Of a stretch of DNA of 8,125 bases, positions 1 to 5,477 are shown in pieces. Under the pieces are notes generated by a model that worked only from the letters and a program-made list of their open reading frames with translations, was not told the origin of the DNA and searched no databases. Made by a program: the position numbers and the translations under genes. Origin of the DNA: Actinomycetes bacterium (GTDB taxonomy: Bacteria; Actinomycetota; Actinomycetes; Actinomycetales; Cellulomonadaceae); NCBI GenBank assembly GCA_023462275.1, contig JAEWYD010000364.1, forward strand, positions 1-8,125, given 5' to 3'. The stretch's first letter is position 1; each line of letters begins with the position of its first letter.

Positions 1-200
1 GCACGCAGGCCTGGGCGGGCACCGACCGCCAGGCCCGCGGCCGCCTCATGGCGGTGCTGCGCGCCGCGCACGCACCGGTACCCGCCGCCGCGCTCGCGGA
101 CGCGTGGCCCGACGTCGTGCAGCGCGAGCGCGCGCTGACCTCCCTGGTCGCGGACGGCCTCGCCGTCGCCGGCCCCGACGGCTACGGGCTGCCTACGTGA
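1..200 (+). CDS. mutY: A/G-specific adenine glycosylase MutY, C-terminal end only
   Basis: Only the last 65 codons are present, read from base 3 to the TGA at 198-200; the gene begins outside the window. The tail carries GTDRQARGRLMAVLR, then a winged-helix-like stretch with AWPD, QRERALTSLVADGL and a closing GPDGYGLP. This pattern is typical, from memory, of the end of actinobacterial MutY proteins, which excise adenine mispaired with 8-oxoguanine. The catalytic HhH domain and the iron-sulfur cysteines are not visible, so the call rests on the tail alone. The stop overlaps the GTG start of the next gene by four bases (GTGA, 197-200), which suggests co-transcription and translational coupling. 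A different protein with the same tail is possible but less likely. Confidence 0.72.
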   Translation, partial: TQAWAGTDRQARGRLMAVLRAAHAPVPAAALADAWPDVVQRERALTSLVADGLAVAGPDGYGLPT

Positions 201-1114
201 GCGCCCGGGTCGACGTCCCGCCGTCGTTCGCCGCCTACGCCGCGCGCGGGCCGGCATGGGCGGACTGGCTCGCCGGGCTCCCCCGGCTCGTCGCCGGCCT
301 CCTCGTCGAGTGGTCCCTGACGGTCGACGGGCCCGCCACCCACGGCGAGTGCGCGCTCGTCGTGCCGGTGCGCACGCAGGACCGACGGCGCGCGGTCCTC
401 AAGGTCAGCTGGCCGCACTGGGAGGCCGAGACCGAGCACGTCGCGCTGCAGCGCTGGCACGGCGACGGGGCGGTGGGGCTGCTGCGCGCCGACCCGCGCC
501 GGTTCGCCCTGCTGCTGGAGCGGCTCGGCGCGCGGGACCTGCACGCCGTGCCCGACGACGAGGCCTGCGTCGCCATCGGCCGCCTCTACGGCCGCCTCCA
601 CGTGCGCGCCACGCCGCAGCTCCGCCTGCTCTCCGCCCGGGTCACCGACTGGTGCGACCGGCTCGCCGCCCTACCGCGCTCGGCGCCGATCCCGCGCCGG
701 TTCGTCGAGCAGGCGGTGTCGCTCGGGCGCGCGTTCGCGACCGACACCGCCACCGACGGCGTCCTGCTCCACACCGACCTGCACCACGCCAACGTGCTGG
801 CCGGCGGCCGCGGCTGGCTCGCGATCGACCCCAAGCCGCTGTCCGGCGACCCGCACTACGAGCCGGCACCCGTCCTGCTCAACCGGTGGGACGACGTCGT
901 CGGCGGGGACGTGCGCTGGGCGCTGCGCCGGCGCCTGGACGTGCTGTGCGACGTCGGCGGGCTGGAGTACGAGCGCGCCCGCGACTGGGTGGTGGTGCGG
1001 ATGATGTGCACCGCGCTGTGGGAGGTGGAGGACGCCGCGCGCCGCCCGGACGGCGCCGTCGACACCGCGTGGCTGACCCGGTGCGTCACGGTCGCCAAGG
1101 CCGTTCAGGACTGA
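197..1114 (+). CDS. APH(6)/streptomycin 6-kinase-like small-molecule phosphotransferase
   Basis: A 305-residue protein of the aminoglycoside/hydroxyurea kinase family (APH(6) type), close to the family's usual length of about 307. Visible kinase features are the ATP-binding lysine region AVLKVSWP (K69), the catalytic loop HTDLHHANVL (H192, D194, N199) and the metal-binding IDPKPLSGDPHYE (D211-P212-K213). Known family members phosphorylate the 6-hydroxyl of streptomycin in the cytoplasm; many chromosomal actinobacterial homologues have no known substrate, so resistance is not shown here. GTG 197 is chosen because it overlaps the mutY stop as GTGA and puts the N-terminus (MSARVDVPPSFAAYAARG) at the expected place. 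The frame is open further upstream to 104, but that would overlap mutY by nearly 100 bases. No good Shine-Dalgarno sequence precedes it, which fits coupling to mutY. Its last codons (V-Q-D-stop) are the first copy of a 16-base tandem repeat. Confidence 0.85.
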   Translation: MSARVDVPPSFAAYAARGPAWADWLAGLPRLVAGLLVEWSLTVDGPATHGECALVVPVRTQDRRRAVLKVSWPHWEAETEHVALQRWHGDGAVGLLRADPRRFALLLERLGARDLHAVPDDEACVAIGRLYGRLHVRATPQLRLLSARVTDWCDRLAALPRSAPIPRRFVEQAVSLGRAFATDTATDGVLLHTDLHHANVLAGGRGWLAIDPKPLSGDPHYEPAPVLLNRWDDVVGGDVRWALRRRLDVLCDVGGLEYERARDWVVVRMMCTALWEVEDAARRPDGAVDTAWLTRCVTVAKAVQD

Positions 1115-1174
1115 CGGCGCGCAGGACTGACAGCGTGCCGGACTGACGCCGGGCAGGACCGCTGGGCAGGACCG
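1103..1174. repeat. 16-base stop-carrying tandem repeat at a convergent junction
   Basis: Three in-phase 16-base copies lie at 1103-1118, 1119-1134 and 1135-1150. Pairwise identity is 12 to 13 of 16, with an invariant core GGACTGAC. The first copy holds the last codons and stop of the kinase gene (GTT CAG GAC TGA); the next two repeat the pattern as GCG CAG GAC TGA and GTG CCG GAC TGA. Two shorter, degenerate copies follow: GGGCAGGACCG is exact at 1151-1161 and 1164-1174. The array fills almost the whole 64-base gap to the acetyltransferase stop at 1179-1181. The TGA triplets at 1112, 1128 and 1144 fall in three different frames. Confidence 0.85.
1115..1140 (+). terminator. Weak hairpin directly after the kinase stop codon
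   Basis: CGGCGCGC (1115-1122) can pair with GCGTGCCG (1133-1140) as an 8-base stem with one G-U wobble and a 10-base loop. It starts at the base after the TGA. No T-tract follows, which is common for high-GC actinobacterial terminators but leaves the call uncertain. The hairpin is a by-product of the tandem repeat and is weaker when read on the minus strand, where the wobble becomes an A-C mismatch. Confidence 0.35.
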
Positions 1175-1178
1175 AGCG

Positions 1179-1688
1179 CTACAGCTCGATGAGCATCCGG
1201 GTGTTGCCCAGGGTGTTCGGCTTCACGTGCGCCAGGTCCAGGAACTCGGCGACGCCGGCGTCGTGCGAGCGCAGCAGCTCCAGGAAGACCTCCGGGTCCA
1301 CCGGCGTCCCGTCGATCACGTGGAACCCGTGCCGCACGAAGAAGTCGACCTCGAACGTCAGGCAGAACACGCGCCGCAGCCCGTAGTCGCGCGCCCGGCC
1401 CAGCAGCGCGGTCAGGAGCGCGTGCCCGACACCGCGCCGCCGCAGCGCCGGGTCCACCGCGAGCGTGCGGACCTCCGCCAGGTCGGACCACATGACGTGC
1501 AGCGCGCCGCACCCGACGACCGTCCCCGCGTCGTCCACCGCGACCAGGAACTCCGGGATCGCCTCGAAGTACCCGACCAGCTCCTTGGCCAGCAGGATCC
1601 GGTTGTCCGCGTACAGCTGCACGAGGTCGCGGATCGCGACGGCGTCCGGGGGGAGGGCTGGGCGGACGACGATCGGGCCGGCTGTCAC
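1179..1688 (-). CDS. argA: ArgA-like amino-acid N-acetyltransferase (GNAT family)
   Basis: A 169-residue single-domain GNAT enzyme closely resembling, from memory, Mycobacterium tuberculosis Rv2747, the stand-alone ArgA that acetylates L-glutamine and L-glutamate from acetyl-CoA as the first step of arginine biosynthesis. Shared stretches include VVGCGALHVMWSDLAEVRTLAVDP (split: VVGCGALHV at 57-65, AEVRTLAVDP at 71-80), the acetyl-CoA loop RRRGVGHALL (83-92), RVFCLTFEVDFFVRHGF (106-122), and VAEFLDLAHVKPNTLGNTRM (146-165). It lacks the amino-acid-kinase domain of classical N-acetylglutamate synthase, as expected for this type. The GTG at 1688 follows GGTGA (1697-1693) at four bases' spacing. 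It is the last gene of a minus-strand operon, 12 bases after the hydrolase stop; no other arg gene is nearby. The family assignment is strong, but the substrate preference is not visible. Confidence 0.85.
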   Translation of the reverse strand: MTAGPIVVRPALPPDAVAIRDLVQLYADNRILLAKELVGYFEAIPEFLVAVDDAGTVVGCGALHVMWSDLAEVRTLAVDPALRRRGVGHALLTALLGRARDYGLRRVFCLTFEVDFFVRHGFHVIDGTPVDPEVFLELLRSHDAGVAEFLDLAHVKPNTLGNTRMLIEL

Positions 1689-1700
1689 GCGTTCACCGTA

Positions 1701-2519
1701 CTAGCGGGCAGCGTCGGCCCTGGCCAGGGCCGCGTCGAGCGCCGCGCGGAAGGCGGCGCGGTCCTCGCGCCGGATGCAGTGCCCGACGCCGGGGATCGCC
1801 ACGTGCGTGAGGTCGCCGACCAGCTCGGCGGCCCGGGCGGCCTGGGCCTCGTCGACCAGCGCCCCTAGCGCCGTGTCGCCCGTGATCAGCGTGACGGGCA
1901 CGCGGACGCCGGCCATCGCCTCGACCCAGTCGCGGTCGGCCCAGCGGTGCGTGCCGCGCGCGAGGTCCGGGCTCAGCGCCTGCCGGGCCCGGGCGCCGGC
2001 CTCGACCTCATCCGCCGGCCACGTCGGGTTCTCCCGGCGCCCCTGGGCGACGAGCTCGTCCAACGTGCGGCCCTGGACGCTCGCGATGACCTCCGGCAGC
2101 CAGACGGGCGCGCCGCGGTCGTTGCGGGCGTCGTGCGTGGCGAGCCAGGCCGGGTCCTCGAGGACCAGGGCGGTCACGAGGCCGGGCTCGGTGAGGGTCA
2201 GCTCCTCGGCCACCAGGCCGCCCATCGAGTGCCCGAGCACCACCACGGGCTCGCCGAGGACCGCGCGCACGACGGCGGCGGCGTCGGCCGCGAGCGCCGC
2301 GATGGTGAACGGCTCGTCCGTGAGGTCGGAGCCGCCGTGCCCGCGCGCGTCGACGGTGAGCACCCGCCGGTGCGCGGGAACGTCGCCCAGCGCCGGCCAC
2401 CAGCACTCGCCGGAGTCCGTGACACCGTGCAGGGCCAGCACGGGTGCCCCGGGGCCCCCGCCGCGCAGGGTCCAGGCGGTGGTGCCGAGCCGGCCGGTCG
2501 TCTCCGTCACGTCCGTCAC
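1701..2519 (-). CDS. Alpha/beta-fold hydrolase
   Basis: A 272-residue protein with the full alpha/beta hydrolase core: oxyanion region LALHGVTDSGE (28-38), DARGHGGSD (57-65), nucleophile elbow GHSMGG (96-101, Ser98), probable acid in LITGD (Asp215), and catalytic His247 in IPGVGHCI. The cap region lies about 123-205. No signal peptide is seen, so it should be cytoplasmic. It looks like the esterase/non-haem-haloperoxidase-like group, but the sequence does not tell the substrate. GTG 2519 is chosen as start: it overlaps the upstream TGA by four bases and has GGAGAGG at 2530-2524. A second in-frame GTG at 2510 is a possible alternative with worse spacing. It sits between the YesL-like gene and argA on one probable transcript; no functional link to arginine synthesis is obvious. 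Confidence 0.88.
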   Translation of the reverse strand: MTDVTETTGRLGTTAWTLRGGGPGAPVLALHGVTDSGECWWPALGDVPAHRRVLTVDARGHGGSDLTDEPFTIAALAADAAAVVRAVLGEPVVVLGHSMGGLVAEELTLTEPGLVTALVLEDPAWLATHDARNDRGAPVWLPEVIASVQGRTLDELVAQGRRENPTWPADEVEAGARARQALSPDLARGTHRWADRDWVEAMAGVRVPVTLITGDTALGALVDEAQAARAAELVGDLTHVAIPGVGHCIRREDRAAFRAALDAALARADAAR

Positions 2520-3214
2520 GCGTCCTCTCCGTCCGGATCCGGCTCGCGGTCCACGAACCGGCGCTGCACATCCACCAGCAGGCCGCGCTCGGCGAGCCAG
2601 AGCAGCAGGCTGACGACCGAGGCCAGGGGCACGAGCACCCACGGACCCGCCGCCCACGCCGCGGCCACCACGCCGGCGCCGAGCACCAGCACGGCGAGCG
2701 ACGCGCGCGGCTGGCCGAGCACCATGAACGCCGCGATGCGAGCGCTGTCGAGCGTCCGGAAGCTGAAGACCGCCGCCACCGCGAGCAGGTGCGCGCCCCA
2801 CACCCACACGATCGCCCCGAGCACCACGCAGGCGACCGCGACGGCGCCCGGCGCCCGGATGGCCTGGGAGTCGAGCCGCTCGAGCATCGTGCCGAACGAC
2901 GCGAGCACGGCGAGCACCGGGATCCACACCCGGAGCCCGTCGAACCAGCTCACGCGGTACCCGCGCCGGAAGTCGGCCACGACGCCGTCCGACGCCTCCG
3001 TGCCGAGGCGCCGCCACGCGAACAGCGCGGCCGCGAGGGCCGGGCCGGCGGGCACCAGGCACAGGGCGACGAGGGCGACGGCCGGGGCGCGGCCGAGGAG
3101 GACGAGCCCGACGGCGCCCGGCGCCGTGGTCAGCAGGAGCAGGCACTCGAGCAGGACGAGGGCCCGGCCCGCGCCGGCACGCTGCCCGGCAGGGGCTGGG
3201 GGTGCGGCGGTCAC
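2516..3214 (-). CDS. YesL/DUF624-like integral membrane protein
   Basis: A 232-residue protein with several hydrophobic segments at about 18-40, 44-66, 96-110, 121-150 (one or two passes) and 171-209 (one or two passes). It ends in a charged cytoplasmic-type tail (DREPDPDGEDA). Resemblance to the YesL (DUF624) family rests on VPAGPALAAALFAWRRLG (54-71) followed by the amphipathic stretch FRRGYRVSWFDGLRVW (82-97), which matches the family's usual order of a P-x-GPA helix and an aromatic/basic linker. YesL-type proteins are commonly found beside carbohydrate ABC transporters, and their role is unknown. Start: GTG 3214, the first possible start in this frame, with only a weak GGTGGGA ten bases upstream. 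Its TGA overlaps the hydrolase GTG (2516-2519). It is divergent from the LacI-type regulator, which may control it. The family call is moderate; the membrane call is firm. Confidence 0.7.
   Translation of the reverse strand: MTAAPPAPAGQRAGAGRALVLLECLLLLTTAPGAVGLVLLGRAPAVALVALCLVPAGPALAAALFAWRRLGTEASDGVVADFRRGYRVSWFDGLRVWIPVLAVLASFGTMLERLDSQAIRAPGAVAVACVVLGAIVWVWGAHLLAVAAVFSFRTLDSARIAAFMVLGQPRASLAVLVLGAGVVAAAWAAGPWVLVPLASVVSLLLWLAERGLLVDVQRRFVDREPDPDGEDA
2524..2530 (-). promoter_or_regulatory. Ribosome binding site fixing the hydrolase start
   Basis: On the minus strand GGAGAGG (2530 to 2524) lies four bases before GTG 2519, or seven if counted from GGAG. It lies inside the last codons of the YesL-like gene and favours 2519 over the second GTG at 2510. 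Confidence 0.6.
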
Positions 3215-3275
3215 GGCCCGATCATCCCACCGGCCGGGAGCTCCGCCGTCCGCGCGTCGCCGAGGTGACCCCGCC

Positions 3276-3314
3276 CCGGTGCTACGTTGACCGACGGAAC
3301 ATACCGGGCACCGG
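3276..3314. promoter_or_regulatory. 7-base inverted repeat flanking the putative lacI-type promoter
   Basis: CCGGTGC (3276-3282) and GCACCGG (3308-3314) are exact inverted copies 25 bases apart, bracketing the predicted -10 element and the leader of the regulator gene. Between them CGTTGACCGACG (3285-3296) is a partial palindrome. They could form a leader hairpin or mark an operator for self-regulation. In such GC-rich DNA a 7-base match can arise by chance. Confidence 0.3.
3280..3288 (+). promoter_or_regulatory. Putative extended -10 promoter of the LacI-family gene
   Basis: TGC followed by TACGTT (3280-3288) matches an extended -10 (TGN-TANNNT) in the 113-base divergent region between 3215 and 3327. 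Transcription would start near 3295, leaving a leader of about 33 bases. No convincing -35 is found at 17 bases' spacing, and the TTGACC at 3287 has no -10 at the right distance. No promoter for the divergent minus-strand operon could be picked out. Confidence 0.4.
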
Positions 3315-3315
3315 C

Positions 3316-3326
3316 GGAGGCGGAGG
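3316..3326 (+). promoter_or_regulatory. Doubled Shine-Dalgarno sequence of the LacI-family gene
   Basis: Two GGAGG motifs (3316-3320 and 3322-3326) precede GTG 3328. The first sits at an ideal seven-base spacing and fixes this GTG as the start; the second is too close (one base) to be used normally. Confidence 0.7.
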
Positions 3327-3327
3327 C

Positions 3328-4344
3328 GTGGCCAGCGAGACCACCATCACCATCGCGGAGATCGCGGCCGAGGCGGGCGTGTCCGTCCCCACCGTCTCGA
3401 AGGTGCTGAACGGGCGCGCGGACGTCTCCGCGGCCACGCGCGCACGGGTCGAGGCCGTCATCGAGCGGCACGGCTACCGGCGCCGGCGCACCCGCACGGC
3501 GACGACGGCGCGCCTCATCGACCTGGTCATCCACGACCTCGACTTCGCGTGGGCCGTCGAGCTCATCAAGGGCGTCGAGCAGGTCGCTGCCGCGAACCGC
3601 GTGGGCGTCGTGCTGTCCGAGCTGGGCGGCGCGCACCGGCCGCCGCAGGAGTGGCTCGACGACCTCCTGGCCCGGCCGCCGCTCGGCGTCATCCTCGTGC
3701 TGTCCGGCCTCGACGTCTCGCAGCGGCGCCAGCTCGCCGCGCGGTCGATCCCGGTCGTCGTCGTCGACACCGCCGGCGAGCCGCCCGCGGACGTGCCCAC
3801 GGTCGGTTCGAACAACTGGAACGGCGGGCTCGCCGCCACGCGGCACCTGCTGGGCCTCGGCCACCGGCGCATCGCGGTCATCGCCGGCCCGGCGGACGTC
3901 ATGTGCTCGCGCGCGCGCATCGACGGCTACCGGACGGCGCTCGAGGAGGCCGGGGTCCCCATCGACCCGACGCTCGTCCGGCACGGCGACTTCTTCGTCG
4001 GCGGCGGCTACGACCACGGGTCCGACCTGCTGGACCTGCCCGAGCCGCCCACGGCGATCTTCGCCGGCAGCGACCTGCAGGCGCTCGGCGTCCTGCGCGC
4101 CGCCCGCGAGCGCGGGCTGCACGTGCCGGACGACCTGTCGGTGGTCGGCTACGACGACCTGCCCGTGGCCGCGTGGATCGGGCCGCCGCTGACGACGGTG
4201 CGCCAGCCGCTGCAGGAGATGGCGGCCACCGCGGCACGGATGGTGCTCGACATCGCGCGCGGCGAGGAGCCGAGCAACCTGCGCATCGACCTGGCGACCG
4301 AGCTCGTCGTCCGCGAGAGCACCGCGCCGCCGCGGGCGCGCTGA
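3328..4344 (+). CDS. LacI-family transcriptional regulator with shortened hinge
   Basis: A 338-residue regulator of normal LacI/GalR length. The N-terminal helix-turn-helix is ITIAEIAAEAGVSVPTVSKVLNG (split: ITIAEIAAEAG 7-17, SVPTVSKVLNG 19-29), followed by helix 3 and HGY (48-50). The periplasmic-binding-protein-like sensor domain runs from about 63 to 330, with TRHLLGLGHRRIAVIAG (171-187), AIFAGSDLQALG (243-254), VPDDLSVVGYDDLP (266-279) and PPLTTVRQP (286-294). It should bind DNA as a dimer and respond to a sugar, but the ligand cannot be read from the sequence. The hinge is odd: only twelve residues (RRRRTRTATTAR, 51-62) separate HGY from LIDLV, with no leucine in a classic hinge-helix position. 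GTG 3328 has strong GGAGG. Divergence from the YesL-like gene suggests that operon or itself as target. The TGA lies in the first unit of a 17-base tandem array. Confidence 0.92.
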   Translation: MASETTITIAEIAAEAGVSVPTVSKVLNGRADVSAATRARVEAVIERHGYRRRRTRTATTARLIDLVIHDLDFAWAVELIKGVEQVAAANRVGVVLSELGGAHRPPQEWLDDLLARPPLGVILVLSGLDVSQRRQLAARSIPVVVVDTAGEPPADVPTVGSNNWNGGLAATRHLLGLGHRRIAVIAGPADVMCSRARIDGYRTALEEAGVPIDPTLVRHGDFFVGGGYDHGSDLLDLPEPPTAIFAGSDLQALGVLRAARERGLHVPDDLSVVGYDDLPVAAWIGPPLTTVRQPLQEMAATAARMVLDIARGEEPSNLRIDLATELVVRESTAPPRAR

Positions 4345-4425
4345 GGCTCAGCCGGCGGGCTGGCTCCGGCGTCCGGCTGGCTCGGCCGTCTGACTGGCTC
4401 GGCGGTCCGGCTTACTCAGCCCGCG
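4341..4425. repeat. 17-base tandem repeat spanning a convergent junction
   Basis: Five in-phase 17-base units occupy 4341-4357, 4358-4374, 4375-4391, 4392-4408 and 4409-4425. The middle three are clear (14 of 17 identical between neighbours, core CTGGCTC-GGC). The outer two are diverged: the first carries the LacI-gene TGA (4342-4344), and the last carries the aldo/keto-reductase stop (4416-4418 on the minus strand). The array therefore fills the entire 71-base gap and enters both coding ends. The unit sequence is unrelated to those of the other two arrays in the window. Confidence 0.75.
4345..4366 (+). terminator. Terminator-like hairpin after the LacI-family gene
   Basis: CAGCC (4349-4353) pairs with GGCTG (4358-4362) around a GGCG tetraloop. 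The stem can extend outward through two G-U wobbles and one mismatch to 4345 and 4366. It begins at the base after the TGA. No T-run follows, and the stem is formed from the tandem-repeat units, so termination is plausible but unproven. Confidence 0.35.
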
Positions 4426-5441
4426 TCGTCGGCGAGGAGCTCCTCGATGCGGGCCAGTTCGTCGTCGGCCAGGGGCGCGGCCGCCAGCGCGGCGACGTTC
4501 GCCTCGAGCTGCGCGACGCTGCTCGCCCCCACCAGCGCGGACGTGACGCGGCGGTCCCGCAGCACCCAGGCCAGCGCGAGCTGCGCGAGCGTCTGCCCCC
4601 GGCCGCGCGCCACCTCGTCCAGGCCGCGGGCCCGCCGCAGGTAGTCCTCGGTGATCTGCTCGGCGTGCAGCCAGGCGCCGTGCGTCATGCGCGAGCCGGC
4701 CGGCACCTTGCCGGTGAGGTAGCGGTCGGTGAGGAGGCCCTGGGCGAGCGGGCTGAACACGATCGTCCCGATGCCCAGGTCGCCGACGGCGTCGAGCAGC
4801 GTCTCCGTCTCCCCATCACCCACCCGCTCCACGTGGCGGTTGAGCATCGAGTAGCCCGGCTGGTGGATGAGCAGCGGCGTGCCGAGGTCGGCGAGGATGC
4901 GCGCCGCCTCCCGCGTCAGTGACGGCGAGTAGTTCGAGACGCCGACGTAGGTGGCCTTGCCGCTGGTCACGGCCGTGTGCAGGGCGCCCATCGACTCCTC
5001 GAGCGGCACGGTCAGGTCGGGGCGGTGGTGGTAGAAGACGTCGACGTGGTCCAGGCCGGTGCGGCGCAGGGACTGGTCGAGCGAGGCGAGCAGGTACTTG
5101 CGGGAGCCGCCGTCGCCGTACGGGCCCGGCCACATGTCGTAGCCGGCCTTGGTCGAGACGACGAGCTCGTCGCGGTACGGCCGCAGGTCGTCCGCCAGCA
5201 CCCGCCCGAAGCACTCCTCGGCGGCGCCCGGCGGAGGCCCGTAGTTGTTCGCGAGGTCGACGTGGGTGATGCCCAGGTCGAAGGCGCGCAGCAGGATCGC
5301 CCGCTGGTCGGCGTAGCGGTGGGCGTGGCCGAAGTTGTGCCACAGGCCGAGGGAGAGCGCCGGCAGGTCCAGGCCGCTGCGCCCGCAGCGGCGGTACGTC
5401 ATCGTGTCGTAGCGATCCGGGGCGGCGACGTGCGGCGTCAT
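4416..5441 (-). CDS. Aldo/keto reductase, YghZ (L-glyceraldehyde 3-phosphate reductase) type
   Basis: A 341-residue NADPH-dependent TIM-barrel reductase, close to E. coli YghZ (346 residues). The N-terminal block DRYDTMTYRRCGRSG, with LPALSLGLWHNFG at 26-38, follows YghZ. The catalytic tetrad is visible: D62 and Y67 in THVDLANNYG, K98 in VVSTKAGYDMW, and H139 in DVFYHHRPD. The C-terminal cofactor motif SALVGASSVAQLEANV (301-316) is the family's NADP-phosphate-binding segment. YghZ-type enzymes reduce L-glyceraldehyde 3-phosphate and methylglyoxal-like aldehydes in the cytoplasm; the physiological substrate here is inferred. ATG 5441 is chosen because the N-terminus then aligns with YghZ; the next in-frame ATG (residue 14) would remove conserved residues. 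There is no good Shine-Dalgarno sequence but a TACTGT seven bases upstream, which suggests a leaderless message. It is convergent with the LacI-family gene and divergent from trmL. Confidence 0.9.
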   Translation of the reverse strand: MTPHVAAPDRYDTMTYRRCGRSGLDLPALSLGLWHNFGHAHRYADQRAILLRAFDLGITHVDLANNYGPPPGAAEECFGRVLADDLRPYRDELVVSTKAGYDMWPGPYGDGGSRKYLLASLDQSLRRTGLDHVDVFYHHRPDLTVPLEESMGALHTAVTSGKATYVGVSNYSPSLTREAARILADLGTPLLIHQPGYSMLNRHVERVGDGETETLLDAVGDLGIGTIVFSPLAQGLLTDRYLTGKVPAGSRMTHGAWLHAEQITEDYLRRARGLDEVARGRGQTLAQLALAWVLRDRRVTSALVGASSVAQLEANVAALAAAPLADDELARIEELLADDAG

Positions 5442-5448
5442 GCCCGCC

Positions 5449-5454
5449 ACAGTA
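5449..5454 (-). promoter_or_regulatory. Putative -10 element for a leaderless aldo/keto reductase mRNA
   Basis: On the minus strand TACTGT (5454 to 5449) fits TANNNT and ends seven bases before ATG 5441, so transcription would start at or next to the A of the ATG. That arrangement is common in actinobacteria and fits the lack of a Shine-Dalgarno sequence. No good -35 is seen. Confidence 0.45.
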
Positions 5455-5462
5455 GCGACGGG

Positions 5463-5471
5463 TGCCAGACT
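5463..5471 (+). promoter_or_regulatory. Putative extended -10 element for a leaderless trmL mRNA
   Basis: TGC plus CAGACT (5463-5471) resembles an extended -10 and ends six bases before GTG 5478, which would again give a leaderless transcript. It lies eleven bases from the opposing -10 of the reductase, so the two promoters would exclude each other. The hexamer departs from TANNNT at its first base. Confidence 0.38.
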
Positions 5472-5477
5472 CAGCGG

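Noticed and set aside
197..1114. Calling the kinase an acquired streptomycin-resistance gene
   Set aside because: It has host-like composition, tight coupling to mutY and no mobility genes. Family membership alone does not show the substrate.
1103..1174. Tandem repeats as a CRISPR array or mobile-element end
   Set aside because: The units are 13 to 17 bases and directly contiguous without spacers. No cas gene, transposase, terminal inverted repeat or target duplication is visible.
1227..1868. Long open frame on the plus strand opposite the acetyltransferase and hydrolase
   Set aside because: It crosses the stop/start region of two well-recognised minus-strand genes, and its product is low-complexity Arg/Gln/Val-rich. 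Such antisense frames are expected where third positions are nearly all G or C.
3211..3225. Mini-ORF M-I-G-P-stop overlapping the start of the YesL-like gene on the minus strand
   Set aside because: Its ATG has no usable Shine-Dalgarno spacing and four codons are too few to distinguish it from chance. A coupling leader is possible but unsupported.
3287..3292. TTGACC as a -35 box for the LacI-family gene
   Set aside because: No -10-like hexamer lies 16-18 bases downstream; that position is the GC-rich ribosome-binding region.
3211..4122. 303-codon minus-strand open frame opposite the LacI-family gene
   Set aside because: The product shows no domain and is rich in Asp/Arg/Val dipeptides, while the plus strand encodes an unmistakable LacI protein with a strong ribosome binding site.
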